A stretch of 64,000 bases of DNA from JAHRVQ01 sp051278195 (GCA_051278195.1 JBNMQM010000019.1:5502-69501), one strand, 5' to 3'. Shown: positions 18,791 through 29,524, counted from the stretch's first letter. Numbers and translations: made by a program. Notes: generated by a model not told the origin, from the sequence alone.

Positions 18791-19696
18791 CTACTGACGC
18801 GATTCCCAATAACTCGCTTCAGAGTCATTGAGCCAGACATGCGCACCACCACCCTCAAAACGCTTCGCATTGGAGGGATCTTTTGAAGCGCTGCCGCAGA
18901 CAACTTCAATCTCTTTGGATGTCATGGTGGACCACTTTGCAATGGCCTGCTCCGGGGTCGGTGCATCCTGCGCTTGCTTTGTAATGCCTGGCGACACCGC
19001 TTCCAGGGCTTCTTCATATTCTGCATAAGGCCGATACCCAGGGACCGTTCGCTCACCGGCAGGCCCTTTGAATATGAAAGTGGGCAGATTGTATCGTTCG
19101 TATCCTTCTGAGAACATCATGCCACCTTTGAGGTGATCTGTTTCCGTCTCGTTAAGCTCCCTGACATAATCGTTAGGCTGTCTGGTTTCTTCCCAGTCTG
19201 TCAGATAAGCCGCAATGACCTCGTCACTTTTGGCGTCATTCAACATGCGTTTAATATCCAGCCCAGGAATCCCTTCAAGGGCTATCGCCGCTTGGTCCAC
19301 AGAGTCCACGGGCGTGCCATAGAAAAATACCGATTCGCGGAAGCGCCGCAGCACCTTGTCGGCCATGTCAGAACCCTGAAGTTCTGCCGCCTTCACGAGC
19401 AAGCAGGGCGGATCTGTCGTAACGGCCATATAACGAAGGTCTTCGGGATAAGGCATACCCGTGATATCGGTGACTCTCTTCCATACTTTCAGATATTGCT
19501 GACCTGCTGTAAATCCATCCCAGGGTTGAAACATCTTGACCGTCGAATTGTCCTTACACAAACCAGCCATAACAGGCCGCCAGCTTAACTTTTCGCCAAA
19601 TCGCCATTGAAGTTTTCGCTTGAACGGTTCCGTGCCCCAAGCAATAGAACATAGCGGGTCAGTGTATTCGATGATTTCTACCGGTTGTTCACTCAT
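18791..19696 (-). CDS. DsbA family (FrnE/HCCA isomerase-like) protein
   Basis: The 301-residue protein has a thioredoxin-like start, IEYTDPLCSIAWGTEP, with a helical insertion and a late cis-Pro region (YNLPTFIFKG). This matches DsbA-like oxidoreductases of the FrnE / 2-hydroxychromene-2-carboxylate isomerase group. The active-site region has one Cys (C-S-I-A), not CxxC, so a disulfide-exchange role is uncertain. The ATG at 19696 is used; an ATG two codons earlier is possible. No signal peptide, so it is cytosolic. Confidence 0.75.
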   Translation of the reverse strand: MSEQPVEIIEYTDPLCSIAWGTEPFKRKLQWRFGEKLSWRPVMAGLCKDNSTVKMFQPWDGFTAGQQYLKVWKRVTDITGMPYPEDLRYMAVTTDPPCLLVKAAELQGSDMADKVLRRFRESVFFYGTPVDSVDQAAIALEGIPGLDIKRMLNDAKSDEVIAAYLTDWEETRQPNDYVRELNETETDHLKGGMMFSEGYERYNLPTFIFKGPAGERTVPGYRPYAEYEEALEAVSPGITKQAQDAPTPEQAIAKWSTMTSKEIEVVCGSASKDPSNAKRFEGGGAHVWLNDSEASYWESRQ

Positions 19697-19940
19697 AAGC
19701 ATGATTTCATGAAATTGGTCTTAGATGTTATAGAGCAGCTAGGCGCCTATCAACCCGACCGCCTGTCAGCCGCTCGAACAAGCATTCTACTGACATTAAC
19801 CATTGAATAAGGAAAGCCGTTGCATAATAATTTCCATCCAAATAGTTCCCGCACACGTGTGGTTTCGTTGTAACGAAGAAAATGCGGGTTGAATTCACCA
19901 TCCTCCGTTAGCGAGAGTCTATCGTTGCGGCACGGGTTTT

Positions 19941-21848
19941 ATGTGGAGAGCGGGCAAATTCGCGATGACTAAGCAAGCGGACCAAGGTTTCTTTCAACAT
20001 CTGGTCGAGCATGTACTGGATGTGATTACCGTGATGGCGGCCGACGGTCGTTTTGTCTACAACTCGCCGTCAATTAGAACTGTGCTAGGGCATCGACCCG
20101 AGGACCTTGAAGATTCGCATGTGCTCAGCTATATCCACGAGGACGACAGCGCCAATGTAAGCGACACAATTGACGGCATCCTGGCTGGCAAAGAGAGCGC
20201 AGAAGTTTTGAACTTTCGCTTTCGCCACATGGACGGCACCCATCGACACTGTCAGGCCGTTGCGCGGCGGTGGAAAATCGGCAGCGAGGTAGGACTGTTG
20301 GTCAACACTCGCGATGTCACCAACCAACACCAGACTTTGACTGATCTTGCCACCAGTAATGAACTGCTGACTCAGATCTATAGTGCGTCTAGCAACCTGC
20401 TGACCGTCTCCAAACCCAAGGAAGGGACCATTCTGGACGCCAATGACGCTTGGCTCAAAACGCTGGGTTACGAACGCGATGAAGTGATTGGTCGCACAGC
20501 GCTTGAATTGGGTATCTGGGGTTTACCCGAGAACCGGCAAAGGTTGATCAACGAATTGGATCAGCACGGCGAGTTGAACGGCTACCGCGCAACGTCCTAC
20601 ACAAAGGACGGACAGCCACTCAAACTTATCGTCGATGCGCGATTACTCAAAGTCGCTGGCGAGTTGCGAGTTCTAATGTCTGCCCAGAACATCACCGAGA
20701 TTCTGCAGACTGAGGAACAACTGCGCCAGGCCCAGAAGATTGAATCCTTGGGACAACTTACGGGTGGCGTGGCGCACGACTTCAACAACCTGCTCGGTAT
20801 TATCATGGGCAACATCGAACTCCTCCGTGAGGGACTCGAGCCTGGCTCGGAGCAACACGCATTCGCTGATCAAGTTTTAAACGCAGCCGAAAGTGGTGCT
20901 AGTCTGACCCGTCAATTGCTAGCGTTTTCCCGGCGCCAAACACTCTCGCCGCTCGTGCTTAACCTCGCCGATCGACTCACAGGCATCGAAGATCTCATAA
21001 ACACGAGCGTCGGAGAAAACACGGTAGTGCGTATCACTAGCGGCGCAAATACATGGCCCTGCCTTCTGGACCCAACGCAGTTTGAGAATGCAGTTCTCAA
21101 CTTGACCATCAACGCAAAGGACGCCATGCCTGTGGGTGGCACACTAGAATATCGGCTGTCCAACGAACTTGTGACCAAGACCAGCCATCCCCGCGTATTG
21201 GGCGGGAATACCTCTGGGGACTATGTCTGCTTGCGCGTCTCTGATACCGGCTCTGGCATGAGCGACGAGGTCGTTAACCAGGCGTTTGACCCCTTCTTCA
21301 CGACAAAGAAGTTCGGCAAGGGCACTGGCCTCGGATTGTCCATGGTGTTCGGATTCGTCAAGCAATCCGGCGGAATGGTCGGTATCGAAAGCCAGCCCGG
21401 AGCCGGGACAACGATCTCGTTGTATTTTCCAAGATCTGATGACACCAAAATTCTCGAAACTGAACAAGAAAAAGTGCTAGCCACGCCGCGCATCGAACGC
21501 GGTCGTGCTCTGGTTCTGGAAGACAACCAGCCGCTGTGCCGATTGATCACCCGGTATCTGGACGAATTAGGATACTCAGTACTAACGGCCAGTGGCGAGT
21601 CAGATCTGAACTCCGTACAAACGGAACTTGGCTCGATCGACCTGATCGTCAGCGATGTCCTACTGGAAGGCCCCAAGCGAGGTCCCGAGTTGGTGCGTGA
21701 GTTACGCCAGGCCCATCCCGCTTGCCTGGTCTTGTTTATGACCGGGTATGCTGCGACGGAAGTGATCGCCGAGACGGACCTCAGCATCAGCAAGCCATTT
21801 GGGCGGGTGCAGTTCTTGAATGCGATCGCATCGTTAGTACATCGCTAG
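19941..21848 (+). CDS. Hybrid sensor histidine kinase with PAS domains and a receiver
   Basis: The 635-residue protein has two PAS domains (about 13-125 and 135-250), a HisKA domain with His279 in the GGVAHDFNNL box, a HATPase domain with the N, G1 and G2 boxes (NLTINAKDAMP, DTGSGM, GKGTGLGLSMV), and a C-terminal receiver with phosphoacceptor Asp572 (IVSDVLL) and Lys in ISKPF. No membrane segment is visible, so it is probably a cytosolic sensor. No separate response regulator is adjacent. An ATG at 19965 is an alternative start. Confidence 0.92.
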   Translation: MWRAGKFAMTKQADQGFFQHLVEHVLDVITVMAADGRFVYNSPSIRTVLGHRPEDLEDSHVLSYIHEDDSANVSDTIDGILAGKESAEVLNFRFRHMDGTHRHCQAVARRWKIGSEVGLLVNTRDVTNQHQTLTDLATSNELLTQIYSASSNLLTVSKPKEGTILDANDAWLKTLGYERDEVIGRTALELGIWGLPENRQRLINELDQHGELNGYRATSYTKDGQPLKLIVDARLLKVAGELRVLMSAQNITEILQTEEQLRQAQKIESLGQLTGGVAHDFNNLLGIIMGNIELLREGLEPGSEQHAFADQVLNAAESGASLTRQLLAFSRRQTLSPLVLNLADRLTGIEDLINTSVGENTVVRITSGANTWPCLLDPTQFENAVLNLTINAKDAMPVGGTLEYRLSNELVTKTSHPRVLGGNTSGDYVCLRVSDTGSGMSDEVVNQAFDPFFTTKKFGKGTGLGLSMVFGFVKQSGGMVGIESQPGAGTTISLYFPRSDDTKILETEQEKVLATPRIERGRALVLEDNQPLCRLITRYLDELGYSVLTASGESDLNSVQTELGSIDLIVSDVLLEGPKRGPELVRELRQAHPACLVLFMTGYAATEVIAETDLSISKPFGRVQFLNAIASLVHR

Positions 21849-22262
21849 AGCACTGCTAAGTTTGTGCCATAGGACGCTCGACGTTCTATTCCGGAAGCCT
21901 GTGGTATCTGTGACAATCTTCGGAAAATGCACGTTAAATTCGCTACCCTCAAGCCTTAAATTCTCTATGTGTTGTATCTATAACCCGTCACAATTCTTTC
22001 GACGCACGTCAACATGCCAGTCGATTGGCGGGCGGGTAAACAGCTGCGATTGGTTTTTGGCTGCAGCTTTGTAATCGCTATGGTACCCATACTCTCCGCT
22101 GGCCATAACTTAAAGGCGCAACCAATAGTACATCGTTTCAAGAAAATCCGACTGCTAGCGCGAAGGTCGCGTTTTTCGCCGCCAAAAGCTGGGTCAAGCT
22201 GGCATTCGCCCGCCTCGAGCCGAACGTTCTTTTCGGCGCAAGAGTGATGATGTCGGTATTAG
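21849..22262. other. Intergenic region, 414 bp
   Basis: This stretch lies between the hybrid kinase and the amidase gene, which converge. It contains small chance ORFs, one of 77 codons with a short hydrophobic patch, but none resembles a known family or has a good ribosome site. I see no RNA gene. Confidence 0.45.
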
Positions 22263-23675
22263 TCACACTCGATAGTGTTGCACCCATGGGTTGATTTCTT
22301 CATAGCGAAGCGCAAATTGTAGCAATTTTTCCTCTTCACCCATTGGCGCCATAAACTGGATGCCCATTGCGCGGCCCTGACGATCAAACCCGGCTGGTAG
22401 CGAGATAACCGGGCAACCGCTGAGACTGCCACCAATCACAACTTCCATCCAGCGATGATAGGTATCCATCGATTGACCCGCAATATTGTCAGGCCAATGC
22501 TGTTCAATGGGAAACGGAAATACTTGCGCTGACGGCAAAGCCAGAATGTCCCAATCTTGAAAAGTTTTGTCGATTAGCCGATACCAGTCTGATCGCACAC
22601 TGCAGGCTTTGTAAAGTTCAGCGGCGCTCATGTCGATGCCTTGCTCTATTTCCCAGATCATTTCTGGCTTCAGTTGTTCACGTTGTTGTTGATCGTCATA
22701 TCTAGGACCATAGAAGTTGGTGTTTTTCCAATGCCGGAGGGAAAGCCAACTTTGCCAAAGTGCGGCCATGGGAAAATCGAGAGCTATCGACTCTATATTC
22801 ATACCCGAAGCATCAAGCCGCTGCAGGTTCTGCGCGCACAAATCTAAAACGCCCTCTTCCATCAGCAGATAGCCATCATAATCTGCTAACCAACCCACCT
22901 TAAATTCTGCCGCATCTGCAGGTCGTTTTACCGTCAATGGTGAGAGCGCCGCCTGAGTACTCAAGGGCACACTGCTATTGAACCCAGCAAGGGTCGCAAA
23001 TAACAAACTGACATCACCTACCGTGCGACCCATTGGGCCAGCAGTGGCCAATTGATCAAAAAATAATTCCGGGCTTTGCGCGGGCACCCTACCCAAACCC
23101 GGCCTAAAGCCAATCACGTTATTGAAACCTGCCGGGTTACGCAGCGAACCCATCATGTCGCTACCGTCAGCCACCGGCAATAATCCTAGTGCTAAAGCAG
23201 TAGCGGCCCCACCACTGCTACCACCGGCGGTTAAAGTTGGATTGAAAGCATTACCTGTCGCCCCGTATACCGAATTATAAGATTGTGAACCTAAACCAAA
23301 CTCCGGCACATTCGTCTTACCAATAAAAATGGCACCCTGCTGTCTGATACGTTGCACAGCGAGATCGTCCTGCACCGCAACGTTGTTTTTGCAAAGTGGC
23401 GAGCCAAAACTTGTGACGAATCCACGCACATTTGCCAGATCTTTCACCGCATGCGGAAAGCCATGCATCCAGCCGCGATACTCCCCTTTGCCTAAGGCTT
23501 CATCCGCTGCCTTTGCTTCAGCAAGCAATGGCTCTGCTTGCGCCAGATTAACAATCGCATTCACCCCAGGATTCAGTCTCGAGATCCGGTCGAGCGTATG
23601 CTGCATGAGTTCCATACAACTGACTTTTCTACTCTTAATGTCACGTGACAGTTCAGCCGCGGATAGGTGTTCCAT
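22263..23675 (-). CDS. Amidase signature family enzyme
   Basis: This 470-residue amidase carries the signature Gly/Ser-rich block (GGSSGGAATALALG at 151-164). The expected Ser-cisSer-Lys triad is Lys78 (HAVKDL), cis-Ser153 and nucleophile Ser177 (GSDMMGSLRNPA). It hydrolyses a carboxamide of unknown identity in the cytosol. It lies next to IS66 debris; the start at 23675 has a GAGTGAACG stretch just upstream. The length is typical for the family. Confidence 0.9.
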   Translation of the reverse strand: MEHLSAAELSRDIKSRKVSCMELMQHTLDRISRLNPGVNAIVNLAQAEPLLAEAKAADEALGKGEYRGWMHGFPHAVKDLANVRGFVTSFGSPLCKNNVAVQDDLAVQRIRQQGAIFIGKTNVPEFGLGSQSYNSVYGATGNAFNPTLTAGGSSGGAATALALGLLPVADGSDMMGSLRNPAGFNNVIGFRPGLGRVPAQSPELFFDQLATAGPMGRTVGDVSLLFATLAGFNSSVPLSTQAALSPLTVKRPADAAEFKVGWLADYDGYLLMEEGVLDLCAQNLQRLDASGMNIESIALDFPMAALWQSWLSLRHWKNTNFYGPRYDDQQQREQLKPEMIWEIEQGIDMSAAELYKACSVRSDWYRLIDKTFQDWDILALPSAQVFPFPIEQHWPDNIAGQSMDTYHRWMEVVIGGSLSGCPVISLPAGFDRQGRAMGIQFMAPMGEEEKLLQFALRYEEINPWVQHYRV

Positions 23676-23699
23676 CGTTCACTCTTCAAGCGATTCAAG

Positions 23700-24620
23700 A
23701 CATCTAATGTAACCAGTTTGGCGACTGAAAGTCGTTGATTTTTGTAAGCAACAAAAGAAAAATCAGCGGAGTCTTTGATGGGTGAGTCAACGACGGCCCA
23801 TCGACATGAACTGGTGGTTTGCACACACATATAAGACGTTTGATCCGCTCGCCGGTCCGGTTCTTTGGTCACTTGAACCGTGGTCTCATCGGCATGCAAC
23901 ACATCCACGGTCAATGCGTCGAGGCGGATCTGGGCCGGGATGATATCCAGCTGTTCTGTGATCTCTTCACCGATGACCTTAAGGGTGCTGCCGTCTTCAA
24001 CGCAACGCGCCTCATCGTCTGCTAGTTCAACAATCACGTCGACGCGCGGGAGATGTGCTGGCATTGGTTTGCGGCCAGGCTCGTTAGGTGTCACGGATGA
24101 TGGTGTAGCAGGTAGGTGAACGGCAAAGACTTCAGGCTCAGCCCCTGCATCTTCATCAGAGTCTGCCTCGGTCTCAGCTTCTTTAAACAAGTCTTGCTGG
24201 CCTGGCGAGGCTTCACAAGAACGACCAAACTCGCGCTTCAGCGCAAGTCTAAGTTGTTCGATGATATTGTCTCGATCCGCCCGGATCTCTTCGATGGCTT
24301 GGTCTTGCGAGGTAATCGTTTGATCTTGTGAAGTAATGATTTTTTTGAACGCTTCAAGCTCGACTGCAAGTGTATCTAACGATTATTTAATGCCGCATTG
24401 TATAACAATACTGTGCGACAATAGCAGCACTTAGAGCAAGGGTAGCGAGGATATTTTTTGATGTGGGTGGAGCCGGCGAATGGCGTAACCATCCACCAGC
24501 CAGTTCAGTTGCTCGCCGTTAAGAGTCACCACTTCACCTTGTTTATCTGGCCAAAAAAAGCGCTCCTTCTCCAGCCACTTACCGTCCATCGCTAATAAAT
24601 TTAGATCAACTATTAAACCT
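23700..24620 (-). mobile_element. Degraded IS66-family element (TnpB and TnpC remnants)
   Basis: On the minus strand, 24610 down to about 24440 reads WLEKERFFWPDKQGEVVTLN and then DGYAIRRLHPHQK, the end of the IS66 TnpB protein. From 24390 to 23700 lies a TnpC N-terminus: a coiled coil with KREFGRSCEA, the PMPAHLPRVD block, then a jump straight from EQLDIIPAQIRL to VLHADETTVQV. The middle of TnpC is thus deleted, and the DDE catalytic core and the end are missing. No intact terminal repeats were found. It is a dead element. Confidence 0.85.
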
Positions 24621-24729
24621 ATCTCGCTTGCTGGGGCAAGCTACCTTGACAAAAAGTATGGCCAGAGACGCTTCAATTGGTCTCTGAAATAACTAAATAA
24701 CTAAATACCATGGCGATGGAATCTTACCT

Positions 24730-25603
24730 ATGAAGTCAACTATTCAAACAATTGCACTATCGTCATCTATTCTGCTGATCGTCAGCTGCGGTGACAGTGA
24801 TTCAAATTCGAGTATCGGCGTCGTCATTACTGATCCGGTTCCCGTCGCACCACCAGCGCCAGGTAATGGTGTCGCGGGCAGCGCTGTCAAAGGCATCATC
24901 GATGGTGCAACAATCACAGTACAAATGCCTCCGGTGTCGCTCTTGCGCTCACGGCTACCGTTACAACCCGACCTGATGGTAGCTACACTGCAACCTTCAA
25001 CGGCGCAGAGGTGACTGCGGGTATTGTTGCTCCACTGACCACCACTATCGATGGTACTGGCGCAACCACAGTTTGTGACTATGACAATCCTGCGTCAGCA
25101 TCTGATGACTGCCCTGTGGGCGCTGGAACATTTGCTTTTTTCCGTGATGCATAGGATGGATTTTTCTTGCCTCTCCTGCATTTTCAGCCAATACAAGCGC
25201 ACAGCAGGCACTCCAAACCGCTAATCAGAATACCATCTTGTTCAGGATGCAAGGGACAGACTTAATCACCGTATCTAAAACAGAAGAAACCATAGACGCT
25301 ACCAGCGGACTTTCGTTGACCAAAGCCTTTATCGGCAGCGTCAATGCTACTTTCACCGATGAAGGAGAAGGTCTTGATCTCGGACTCACGACCCTGAATA
25401 TAGAAAGAAACGCAACAACAGCGGCAGCAACAGGCACTTTCACCTTGGATATTGGCTTTACTGAACTGGCAGGCACAGCGGTTCAAGTACCAGCAGGTCA
25501 ACTGACTGCCGGCGAGCTTAACTTTGGTACTGTCGATGAAGACGGCATCGTTCGTTACTCAGACGGTTCTGTACAATCGCTACCGGCCGCTATCAACCAC
25601 TAG
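24730..25603 (+). pseudogene. Frameshifted lipoprotein gene
   Basis: The ATG at 24730 opens a lipoprotein signal (SSILLIVSC), a Pro-rich linker and GVAGSAVKGIIDGATI. The frame is then lost near 24925, where another frame reads TATVTTRPDGSYTATFNGAE. It shifts again near 25150, after which AFSANTSAQQALQTANQN leads into the 25238-25603 frame. Together these make one secreted repeat-rich protein of roughly 290 residues with at least two frameshifts. The opening GSAVKGIIDGATI is like the first domain of other Gly-rich lipoproteins. Function unknown. Confidence 0.65.
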
Positions 25604-25758
25604 GTCACCAAAAGGCAGACATAGGCAGTGGTAAATTTTGACCTTTGTTAAATTCTGGCCCTTCGCAGCAACGAGGACAAAGTCAATTAACCCCTGTTTA
25701 TCGGAAATCAAATCACAGAACGGCGTCAGGTCGATCTGTTTAGCTAGCCTGTTTGGTG

Positions 25759-25789
25759 GAGCTCTCAAGTAGAGCTCTCAAGTAGAGCT
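25759..25789. repeat. Tandem repeat, 13-nt unit
   Basis: GAGCTCTCAAGTA is repeated twice plus a partial copy, about 65 bp upstream of the transaldolase start. It could sit within the leader or promoter of that gene. Confidence 0.88.
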
Positions 25790-25853
25790 TCCTAGTTGAC
25801 CAAAACAACCACAGGTGCTTTAGTCGCAAGCCAAGTAAACTGCGCACAATGCC

Positions 25854-26801
25854 ATGAACAAATTAGACCAACTTAAACAGATGACCGATGTCGTTGCAGA
25901 CACCGGCGATGTAGAAGCTATTGCCAGATACAAACCAAAGGATGCGACAACTAATCCTTCGTTGCTGCTTAAAGCCGTGCAGCTACCCGCGTACAAGGAC
26001 CTATTTGATGAAGTCCGACAATGGGCAGCAGTACAGACAGATTCGAGTGAAGTGATTCTGGCGCAAAGTTGTGATCGGCTCGCCGTCGAGATCGGTACGG
26101 GAATTCTGCAGATGATTCCAGGTCGCGTGTCATCTGAAGTGGACGCCCGCCTGTCATTTGATACTGCCGCGACAATCGCAAGAGCCCGCCATCTGATTGC
26201 CATGTATGACGAAAGAGGCATTGCGCGTGACCGGGTCCTGATTAAAATCGCCAGCACCTGGGAAGGCATTGAGGCGGCGCGCCAGTTAGAACAGGAGTCT
26301 ATTCAGTGCAATCTGACTCTGCTGTTTGGTTTTGCTCAGGCGCGTGCCTGCGCGGATGCTGGCGTTTTTCTTATCTCGCCTTTTGTCGGTCGGATACTTG
26401 ACTGGCATAAGGCGAAATCCGGCCAAGAATACAGCGCTGCAGATGATCCGGGTGTGCAGTCAGTAAAGCGCATCTATCGCTATTACAAAACCAATAATTA
26501 TGACACCGTGGTGATGGGTGCCAGCTTCAGAAATACCGGAGAAATCGAGCAGTTGGCAGGCTGTGATCGCCTGACCATCAGTCCCGCACTGCTCGAATCT
26601 CTGGCTTCTGATGAAGGTGATCTGAGCAAAGTCCTGCATACTGACGGCGTGCAGTCTGAAGATGACAAACAGGTGCTTAATGAGTCCGCATTTCGACTGG
26701 GCCACAACGATGATGCGATGGCGACGGAAAAGTTGGCCGATGGCATTCGTCAGTTTGCCGCTGACCAGGTAAAACTTGAACAACTCATCATGGCTAGCTG
26801 A
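25854..26801 (+). CDS. tal: Transaldolase
   Basis: Transaldolase moves a dihydroxyacetone unit between sugar phosphates (sedoheptulose-7-P plus glyceraldehyde-3-P to erythrose-4-P plus fructose-6-P) in the non-oxidative pentose phosphate pathway. The 315-residue protein has the DATTNPSLL block at 30-38, the Schiff-base Lys131 in LIKIASTWEG, and GRILDWHK and GASFRNTGEI further on. Length and motifs fit the TalB class. It is monocistronic here, 93 bp before an acyl-CoA dehydrogenase gene. Confidence 0.97.
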   Translation: MNKLDQLKQMTDVVADTGDVEAIARYKPKDATTNPSLLLKAVQLPAYKDLFDEVRQWAAVQTDSSEVILAQSCDRLAVEIGTGILQMIPGRVSSEVDARLSFDTAATIARARHLIAMYDERGIARDRVLIKIASTWEGIEAARQLEQESIQCNLTLLFGFAQARACADAGVFLISPFVGRILDWHKAKSGQEYSAADDPGVQSVKRIYRYYKTNNYDTVVMGASFRNTGEIEQLAGCDRLTISPALLESLASDEGDLSKVLHTDGVQSEDDKQVLNESAFRLGHNDDAMATEKLADGIRQFAADQVKLEQLIMAS

Positions 26802-26894
26802 AACATATCGGGTAACCCAAACCCCTTATTGCACAGCTAATTAGTGACCACTGCGGGCACAATCGACGTACACCCGAGCAAGGGAATGAATTTT

Positions 26895-28052
26895 ATGGAT
26901 ATGAGTTTTGATGCAGAAGATGAATTATTCAGGCTGGAAGTCCGAAAATTTTTCACTGATGAATATCCCGACGACCTCATCATAAAGGCTGCAAGTGGCA
27001 TAGAACTCAGCAAAAGCGACTACCAGAGATCCGAGCGCGCGCTCGCATCCAAGGGGTGGCTATGTGTGAATTGGCCCGTTGAGTATGGCGGACCTGGGTG
27101 GACGGCGAATCAAAAATACGTATTCGATCAGGAACTAGAACTGGCCGGTGCGATCAGTCCTGTGCCAATGGGCGTAATTTATGTGGGCCCAGTCATTTGT
27201 GCCTTTGGTACTGATGAACAGAAAGCGCGGTGGCTGCCAGGGATAAAGGAAAGCACGACTTTTTGGGCTCAAGGTTATTCGGAACCTGGCTCAGGGTCTG
27301 ACCTTGCCTCTCTACAGTGCCGTGCCGATCGTGACGGTGATGTCTATGTCGTCAGTGGAGAGAAAATTTGGACCAGCCTTGCACAGCATGCCGATTGGAT
27401 TTTTGCTCTGGTGAGAACCAGCAATGACGATGTAAAACAGCAGGGCATCACCTTTTTGTGCGCGCCAATCGACTCACCAGGTATCGAGGTCCATCCCATT
27501 ACATTGATTGACGGCTCACAGTCACTCAACCGAGTGACCTTTGATAATGTGCGGGTACCGATTAGCAATCGAATTGGTAATGAAGGCGAAGGCTGGAGTT
27601 ATGCTAATTACCTGCTAGGCAACGAGCGAACCTCCTATGCCCATGTCGCCGGTAAACGAATGCAGATGGCCGCTATCAGCGACTACGCAAAAAGTAATGC
27701 GACACTGGCATCCGACAAATCATTTTGGTCTACATTTAGTGATCTCGAAATTCGGCTAGACGCTCTGGATCTAACAGTTCTGCGCGTGTTGTCAATAATC
27801 AGCGACGGTGAAACCCCAGGTGATGAAGCATCGATACTTAAAATTTTGGCAACTGAAATAGCCCAGGACATCACAGAACTCAGCATGATATGTCGCGCAT
27901 ACCCATCAATTGGATTGTTCGAGGAAGATGGACCAGGCCTAGAAGGCGCTATAGCGACGAAACATTATTTTGCCACTAGAGCTCAGTCAATTTACGGCGG
28001 ATCGAACGAGATACAAAAGAACATTATTGCAAAACGGGTATTGGGTCTTTGA
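26895..28052 (+). CDS. Acyl-CoA dehydrogenase family protein
   Basis: The 385-residue flavoprotein has the acyl-CoA dehydrogenase layout: an N-terminal helical domain, the FAD segment WAQGYSEPGSGSDLASL, a beta domain with EKIWTSLAQHADW, and the C-terminal YGGSNEIQKNIIAKRVLG block. It oxidises an acyl-CoA to an enoyl-CoA. ATG 26895 has AAGGGA eight bases upstream and is preferred to 26886 or 26844. A P450 gene follows 59 bp later on the same strand, so the two may act on one substrate class. Confidence 0.92.
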   Translation: MDMSFDAEDELFRLEVRKFFTDEYPDDLIIKAASGIELSKSDYQRSERALASKGWLCVNWPVEYGGPGWTANQKYVFDQELELAGAISPVPMGVIYVGPVICAFGTDEQKARWLPGIKESTTFWAQGYSEPGSGSDLASLQCRADRDGDVYVVSGEKIWTSLAQHADWIFALVRTSNDDVKQQGITFLCAPIDSPGIEVHPITLIDGSQSLNRVTFDNVRVPISNRIGNEGEGWSYANYLLGNERTSYAHVAGKRMQMAAISDYAKSNATLASDKSFWSTFSDLEIRLDALDLTVLRVLSIISDGETPGDEASILKILATEIAQDITELSMICRAYPSIGLFEEDGPGLEGAIATKHYFATRAQSIYGGSNEIQKNIIAKRVLGL

Positions 28053-28111
28053 CCACCAAAATAGAAGATCAACGAAAACAAAATTAAACGAATAATAGTA
28101 GGAGAGAAAAT

Positions 28112-29473
28112 TTGAAACTCATCAGCGACGATATCCTGGTTGATTCGGGACAACAGCTCCCCATTTATGACGCTGCCTATCCGACCTTTGACGGGTTTAA
28201 GTTTGGCGACCCTGCAGCATGGACAAAAGGCCAACCCTTTGACCTATTCAAGAAAATGCGCAAGGAAGCGCCGGTGATGTGGTCACCAGGTGATAAGGGC
28301 GCCTCGGGCATCTGGTCGGTGAGCCGCTACGATGACATAAAAAAGGTCGAGCTAGCCCACAGTGTTTTTTCATCTCAGCGTGGCAGCATCAATATGGCTG
28401 TTCCTGAGAAAAAAAATTGGCGCCTCGGAAAGCTAATGCCGGCTGCCTTTAATTCTTTGATCAATTTGGACGAACCATTGCATCGGGAAATGCGCATGCA
28501 ACAAAGCAATTTCTTTTTCCCTGCGTATGTTGCGGAGATTCGGGACAGAGTGGGTGTGAAGATCGATTCATTACTGGACGAAATGGAAAGAAAGGGCCCG
28601 GTTGTCGACTTTGTTAAAATGTTTTCAGAAGAGCTTCCTCTATTCACGCTTGCTGAAATGCTCGGCATCGATGAAGAAGACCGACCAAAAGTTAAAGTTT
28701 GGATGCACCACCTGGAGATGGCAGGGCAATTTATATCCAATCCTTTGCAAACGTTTTTGTCCGAGCCAATGCTGCCGTTTCGTATTAGTCCTGTCGTCAG
28801 TGACATGTTTGCCTATGGTGAGCGTGTCATGGCGGATCGACGAGTAAACCCTCGCAAAGATCTATTAACCGTCATCGCTCAATCCAAACTGGGTGACGAG
28901 CTACTACCACAGGAGTTTCTCGATGGCTCTTGGCTGCTCATTATCTTTGCGGGTAACGACACGTCACGGAATTCACTATCCGGCACCATTCGATTGATGA
29001 CGGAATTTCCAGATCAGCGCGCCATGGTGTTGGATGACCCTTCACTCATACCGCAGATGTCGGAAGAAGCACTGCGAATGATATCTCCCGTCATGCATAT
29101 GCGGCGCACCGCGATCGAAGACACAGAGTTGAATGGCCAAAAAATCGCCAAGGATGAAAAACTGGTGCTCTGGTATGGGGCCGCCAATCGTGACCCAGAT
29201 ATCTTCCCCAATCCAGACAACTTCAATTTGCACCGAGACAACGTCGAAAAGCACATTGCGTTCGGCCATGGGGTACATAAATGTCTGGGCTCTCGAATCG
29301 CAAAGATGCAGTTGCGCATGGCTTTCGAGCGAATTTTTGACCGCTTCCCCAATATCCATTGGACAGGCAAACAAAAAATTTCCCCAAATGCGTTGGTTCA
29401 CGCTATCTCGAGTTTGCAGGTGAATTTGTACGGTCCTAATGGCAAACGTCCCACACAGGTCGCAGTTGGTTGA
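28112..29473 (+). CDS. Cytochrome P450
   Basis: This 453-residue P450 shows the I-helix AGNDTSR motif, the K-helix EEALR (ExxR) and the heme-binding loop FGHGVHKCLG with Cys391 as axial ligand. It is soluble, without a membrane anchor, like bacterial three-component P450s, and needs a ferredoxin and reductase not encoded nearby. A TTG start with GGAG seven bases upstream is used. Next to an acyl-CoA dehydrogenase, hydroxylation of a lipid, terpenoid or steroid-like compound is a reasonable guess. Confidence 0.94.
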   Translation: MKLISDDILVDSGQQLPIYDAAYPTFDGFKFGDPAAWTKGQPFDLFKKMRKEAPVMWSPGDKGASGIWSVSRYDDIKKVELAHSVFSSQRGSINMAVPEKKNWRLGKLMPAAFNSLINLDEPLHREMRMQQSNFFFPAYVAEIRDRVGVKIDSLLDEMERKGPVVDFVKMFSEELPLFTLAEMLGIDEEDRPKVKVWMHHLEMAGQFISNPLQTFLSEPMLPFRISPVVSDMFAYGERVMADRRVNPRKDLLTVIAQSKLGDELLPQEFLDGSWLLIIFAGNDTSRNSLSGTIRLMTEFPDQRAMVLDDPSLIPQMSEEALRMISPVMHMRRTAIEDTELNGQKIAKDEKLVLWYGAANRDPDIFPNPDNFNLHRDNVEKHIAFGHGVHKCLGSRIAKMQLRMAFERIFDRFPNIHWTGKQKISPNALVHAISSLQVNLYGPNGKRPTQVAVG

Positions 29474-29524
29474 ATTAAAGCGATGAGAACGGGCTAACCT
29501 TATACCGCCTAGGTAATACCTGGG

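Noticed and set aside
22014..22247. 77-codon ORF as a small membrane protein
   Set aside because: It has only a short hydrophobic patch, a basic tail without family resemblance and no good ribosome site.
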